Source of the DNA: Melioribacteraceae bacterium
GTDB lineage: Bacteria > Bacteroidota > Ignavibacteria > Ignavibacteriales > Melioribacteraceae
Direction of reading: 5' to 3'
Length of the DNA stretch: 34,874 bases
NCBI GenBank assembly: GCA_015486905.1
Contig: WFQV01000011.1
Location: 1 to 34,874 of the forward strand
Below the pieces are notes generated by a model. The model was not told where the DNA came from. It ran no database searches and was given only the letters and a program-made list of their open reading frames with translations. Below are positions 32,403 to 34,874 of this stretch, piece after piece. Position 1 is the stretch's first letter. Each line of letters opens with the position of its first letter. A program made the position numbers and the translations under genes.

Positions 32403-34280
32403 ATGCTGTTGGACAAAAAAAATAGAAAAAGGCTTCTAATTTTCCTCTTGATTCCCATTCTTGCGGTTATCCCGTTTGTAACGGAAGATATTGTTTTAAG
32501 AGTTATTGCCGCCTTGCTTTTAATTATTTACGTCGGCTTCATTATTTTTTTGCGGGATTCTTTAAACCGAGCACCGGCTTCGAAAGAGAGTGATTCTTAC
32601 GTTGAACCGCCTGTGATTCAAAGGGAAACACCGGTTGAAACGGACGAGGGCGAAGGCTTTGAAATTGTTTCGGGCAATACGGATACGGAGATAATTACGG
32701 CAGACAATCTCGCAACACCCATTAGCCCGCTGACGGCAAAATCACTTTACCACCCGCCGGAGCTTAAAAAAGAATATTTGAAAATTGTTTCGGAAACAAT
32801 GCCCGCTAATGTAGGGCAGGACGAATACTTCGGGTTTGTTTTAGAGAAGATTTTACAAGTCGCGAAAGAAGCTTTCCTCGCTTATTCGGCAATGTTCTTT
32901 TGGTACAACAAGAAGAAAGAAACATTAAATTTAGACAGATTTGTTTCCGCTTCGAAGGATATTGCAAGAAGGAAATTCGAAAAGGAGAACGATATATTAA
33001 GTCAGATAGTTGAGAAAGAAGAACCACTTTGGCTCCCCAGTATTTCATCTAATTCCGAAGCTGACAATATTCGTTATTATTCGGCTCCGCAAGGAATACG
33101 CTCGTTCGTAGGTGTTCCACTTTTTTACAGGAAATCTCTCGCCGGAATCTTAGCGCTGGATTCCAAAGGCGAGGATTCTTTCAATGTGGAAACGGTTTAT
33201 TCTCTGGGTAGATTGGTTAGGGTGATTTCAATAATCATTTCTCTTTTCGAAGAAAAATTTACGGAATCACTTTCCGAACAAAGGTTAAAATCTTTGCTCT
33301 CTATTTTCTCTGTCCAAAAGAAATTTGCAACACCGGATGAACTCTTCGACACGATAGAAAATTCAATTAAAAATTTAATTCAGTGGGACGCTTTCGCTTT
33401 TGTTTATTACGATGCTATTTCAAATAATTTCAAAATAGCAAGAACGTTAAACAAGCGTACAATTAAATATGTAGGCGAAGGGCTTGAAATTGAACTGTCA
33501 AAATCGTTGACCGGCAAAGCAATTATGACGGGAATGCCCGTAAGCATTGAAGATACATCCGATACGGAAAAAAGATTTGTCCGGTTCTCGGAATCGGAGG
33601 ATATTAGTTTCGAGGGGTCATTCCTTGCTATCCCCCTGGTTTACGACGAGCAAAATTTCGGCGTACTTTGTTTTGAAAGCCTTAAAAAATCCGTTTATTC
33701 GAATTCCGATATTCAGTTCCTCCGCCAGGCATCAAGGATTTTTGCTTTTATTGCATTTGCGCATTCGGGACAAAGATTTCTTAAAAATCTTCTCTCGGTT
33801 GACATTGAAACTAAGGTTTTAAATAAAGAAACTTTCCTGGAATATTTGACGAAAGATTTGTTAAAAGCTCGAGAATTCAGTGCACCGGGAGTAGTGGTTT
33901 TAATTTACATAGACAAGTTCCTGGAGCAGGACACTCTTTTCGAGAGCAATCCCTTCCCGAAAGTATTGAAGTCGATAGTCGAATCGATTAAAGAAGCTTT
34001 ACCCAAGACGAGCTTACTGGGGCGCCTTTCCACGAGGATGCTTGCCGTTTCCTTTTTTAATTCCAGCACGAAAGAGGCATTCATTTGGGCGGAAAAGCTA
34101 AGGGTAAAGATTGCGCGCAAACCCATCCCGGTGATGTCGAAACAATCAACTTTTACTATTTCCGCCGGTTTGGCTTCCACGCACAACAAAACGAATTTGG
34201 AAGAAATAATGGAAACGGCTCACCTGGCTTTGAACAAAGCAATCGAGAAGGGAGGCAACGCCGTAGTTAATGCAAATTAG
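32403..34280 (+). CDS. Membrane-anchored signalling protein: N-terminal TM pair, two GAF-like domains, degenerate GGDEF-like domain
   Basis: 625 aa. N-terminal hydrophobic hairpin; GAF-like segments (RSFVGVPLFYRKSLAGILALDS; FLAIPLVYDEQNFGVLCFES); C-terminal ETKVLNKETFLEYL...VLIYIDKF...GRLSTRMLAVSF...FTISAGLAS...AHLALNKAIEKGGNAVV follows the GGDEF order of motifs. Confidence 0.7.
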   Translation: MLLDKKNRKRLLIFLLIPILAVIPFVTEDIVLRVIAALLLIIYVGFIIFLRDSLNRAPASKESDSYVEPPVIQRETPVETDEGEGFEIVSGNTDTEIITADNLATPISPLTAKSLYHPPELKKEYLKIVSETMPANVGQDEYFGFVLEKILQVAKEAFLAYSAMFFWYNKKKETLNLDRFVSASKDIARRKFEKENDILSQIVEKEEPLWLPSISSNSEADNIRYYSAPQGIRSFVGVPLFYRKSLAGILALDSKGEDSFNVETVYSLGRLVRVISIIISLFEEKFTESLSEQRLKSLLSIFSVQKKFATPDELFDTIENSIKNLIQWDAFAFVYYDAISNNFKIARTLNKRTIKYVGEGLEIELSKSLTGKAIMTGMPVSIEDTSDTEKRFVRFSESEDISFEGSFLAIPLVYDEQNFGVLCFESLKKSVYSNSDIQFLRQASRIFAFIAFAHSGQRFLKNLLSVDIETKVLNKETFLEYLTKDLLKAREFSAPGVVVLIYIDKFLEQDTLFESNPFPKVLKSIVESIKEALPKTSLLGRLSTRMLAVSFFNSSTKEAFIWAEKLRVKIARKPIPVMSKQSTFTISAGLASTHNKTNLEEIMETAHLALNKAIEKGGNAVVNAN

Positions 34281-34345
34281 GAGATTGAGAGATGAAACAA
34301 TCATGACTAAGTTTAAGACACTCAAGAGAATGATATTAATTATGA

Positions 34346-34367
34346 ACCTGCCTGCCGGTAGGTAGGT
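34346..34367. repeat. 22-nt palindrome ACCTGCCTGCCGGTAGGTAGGT
   Basis: Fully self-complementary when G-U pairs are allowed (two G-U pairs), centre at 34356/34357. Confidence 0.75.
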
Positions 34368-34389
34368 GATGAATGCGTGAGGAGTAGAT

Positions 34390-34457
34390 TGATTGCATGG
34401 TTGCATGGTTGGATGGATGAATGCATAGTTGGATAAATGGTTGGAATGAAAGATGCA
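34390..34457. repeat. Degenerate tandem repeat, roughly 8-bp TTGCATGG/TTGGATGG units
   Basis: ATTGCATGG TTGCATGG TTGGATGG ATGAATGCATAG TTGGATAA ATGG TTGGAATG. Confidence 0.7.
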
Positions 34458-34593
34458 ATTTGTAAGCTCTATCACATAAATAGCGATTATAATTGTATTA
34501 ATAAGGAATACACAAATAAAATGGAAGTTAGCTTGATTATAGGTTTAAAAACATTCACGGAAATTCGTGTAATTGGAGGTTAAAAATAAATAT

Positions 34594-34874
34594 ATGAAAA
34601 ATTTTATTTTAATAATATTAGACGGCGTGGGAATAGGCGAATTGCCCGATGCCGATAATTACGGTGACGAAGGCAGCAACACGCTTGCAAATATTGGCGA
34701 AAAGGTCGGCGGGCTAAATTTGCCGAATTTACAAAAGTTAGGATTGGGTAATATCCACAGCCTCAAAGGCGTACAACCGGTTGCAAGCCCACTTGCATCT
34801 TACGGCAAAATGGCAGAGGTTTCACAAGGAAAGGATTCTACTACAGGTCATTGGGAAATTGCGGGACTTAAAGT
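34594..34874 (+). CDS. deoB: Phosphopentomutase, N-terminal part (truncated by window end)
   Basis: [34 protein letters not shown]...[29 protein letters not shown]; no stop before the window end. RBS-like TTGGAGG upstream. Confidence 0.92.
   Translation, partial: MKNFILIILDGVGIGELPDADNYGDEGSNTLANIGEKVGGLNLPNLQKLGLGNIHSLKGVQPVASPLASYGKMAEVSQGKDSTTGHWEIAGLK

Noticed and set aside
34146-34475. 109-aa minus-strand ORF containing TYLPAGRF
   Set aside because: Spans the end of the GAF/GGDEF gene and the palindrome/tandem repeat; the LPAGR peptide comes from the palindrome.

Overview
The window is almost entirely one co-directional (+ strand) core gene cluster. From left to right it holds: a tRNA block (Tyr-GTA, Gly-TCC, Thr-GGT); rpmG; tRNA-Trp; secE-nusG-rplKAJL-rpoBC; rpsL-rpsG-fusA-tuf; the S10/spc/alpha ribosomal-protein genes (rpsJ through rplQ, including secY, map, infA, rpmJ and rpoA); a strong intrinsic terminator; engB; a membrane-anchored GAF/GAF/degenerate-GGDEF protein; a low-complexity intergenic segment; and the 5' end of deoB, cut by the window edge. 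Gene content, frequent Shine-Dalgarno sequences and protein character suggest a Bacteroidota/Chlorobi/Ignavibacteria-type bacterium, but I cannot confirm this from sequence alone. No CRISPR array, transposase, phage gene or defence system is visible, and I do not see a clearly new multi-gene system. The items most worth checking are: a tRNA-Gln(TTG) gene inside the spc operon between rplR and rpsE, 4 nt after the rplR stop and the only tRNA here with an encoded CCA; a parallel 5-nt rpmG/tRNA-Trp junction; a GGDEF-like domain with the catalytic motif replaced; hairpins between rplL/rpoB and tuf/rpsJ; lineage-type extensions on L5 and L17; and a palindrome plus tandem-repeat patch upstream of deoB.
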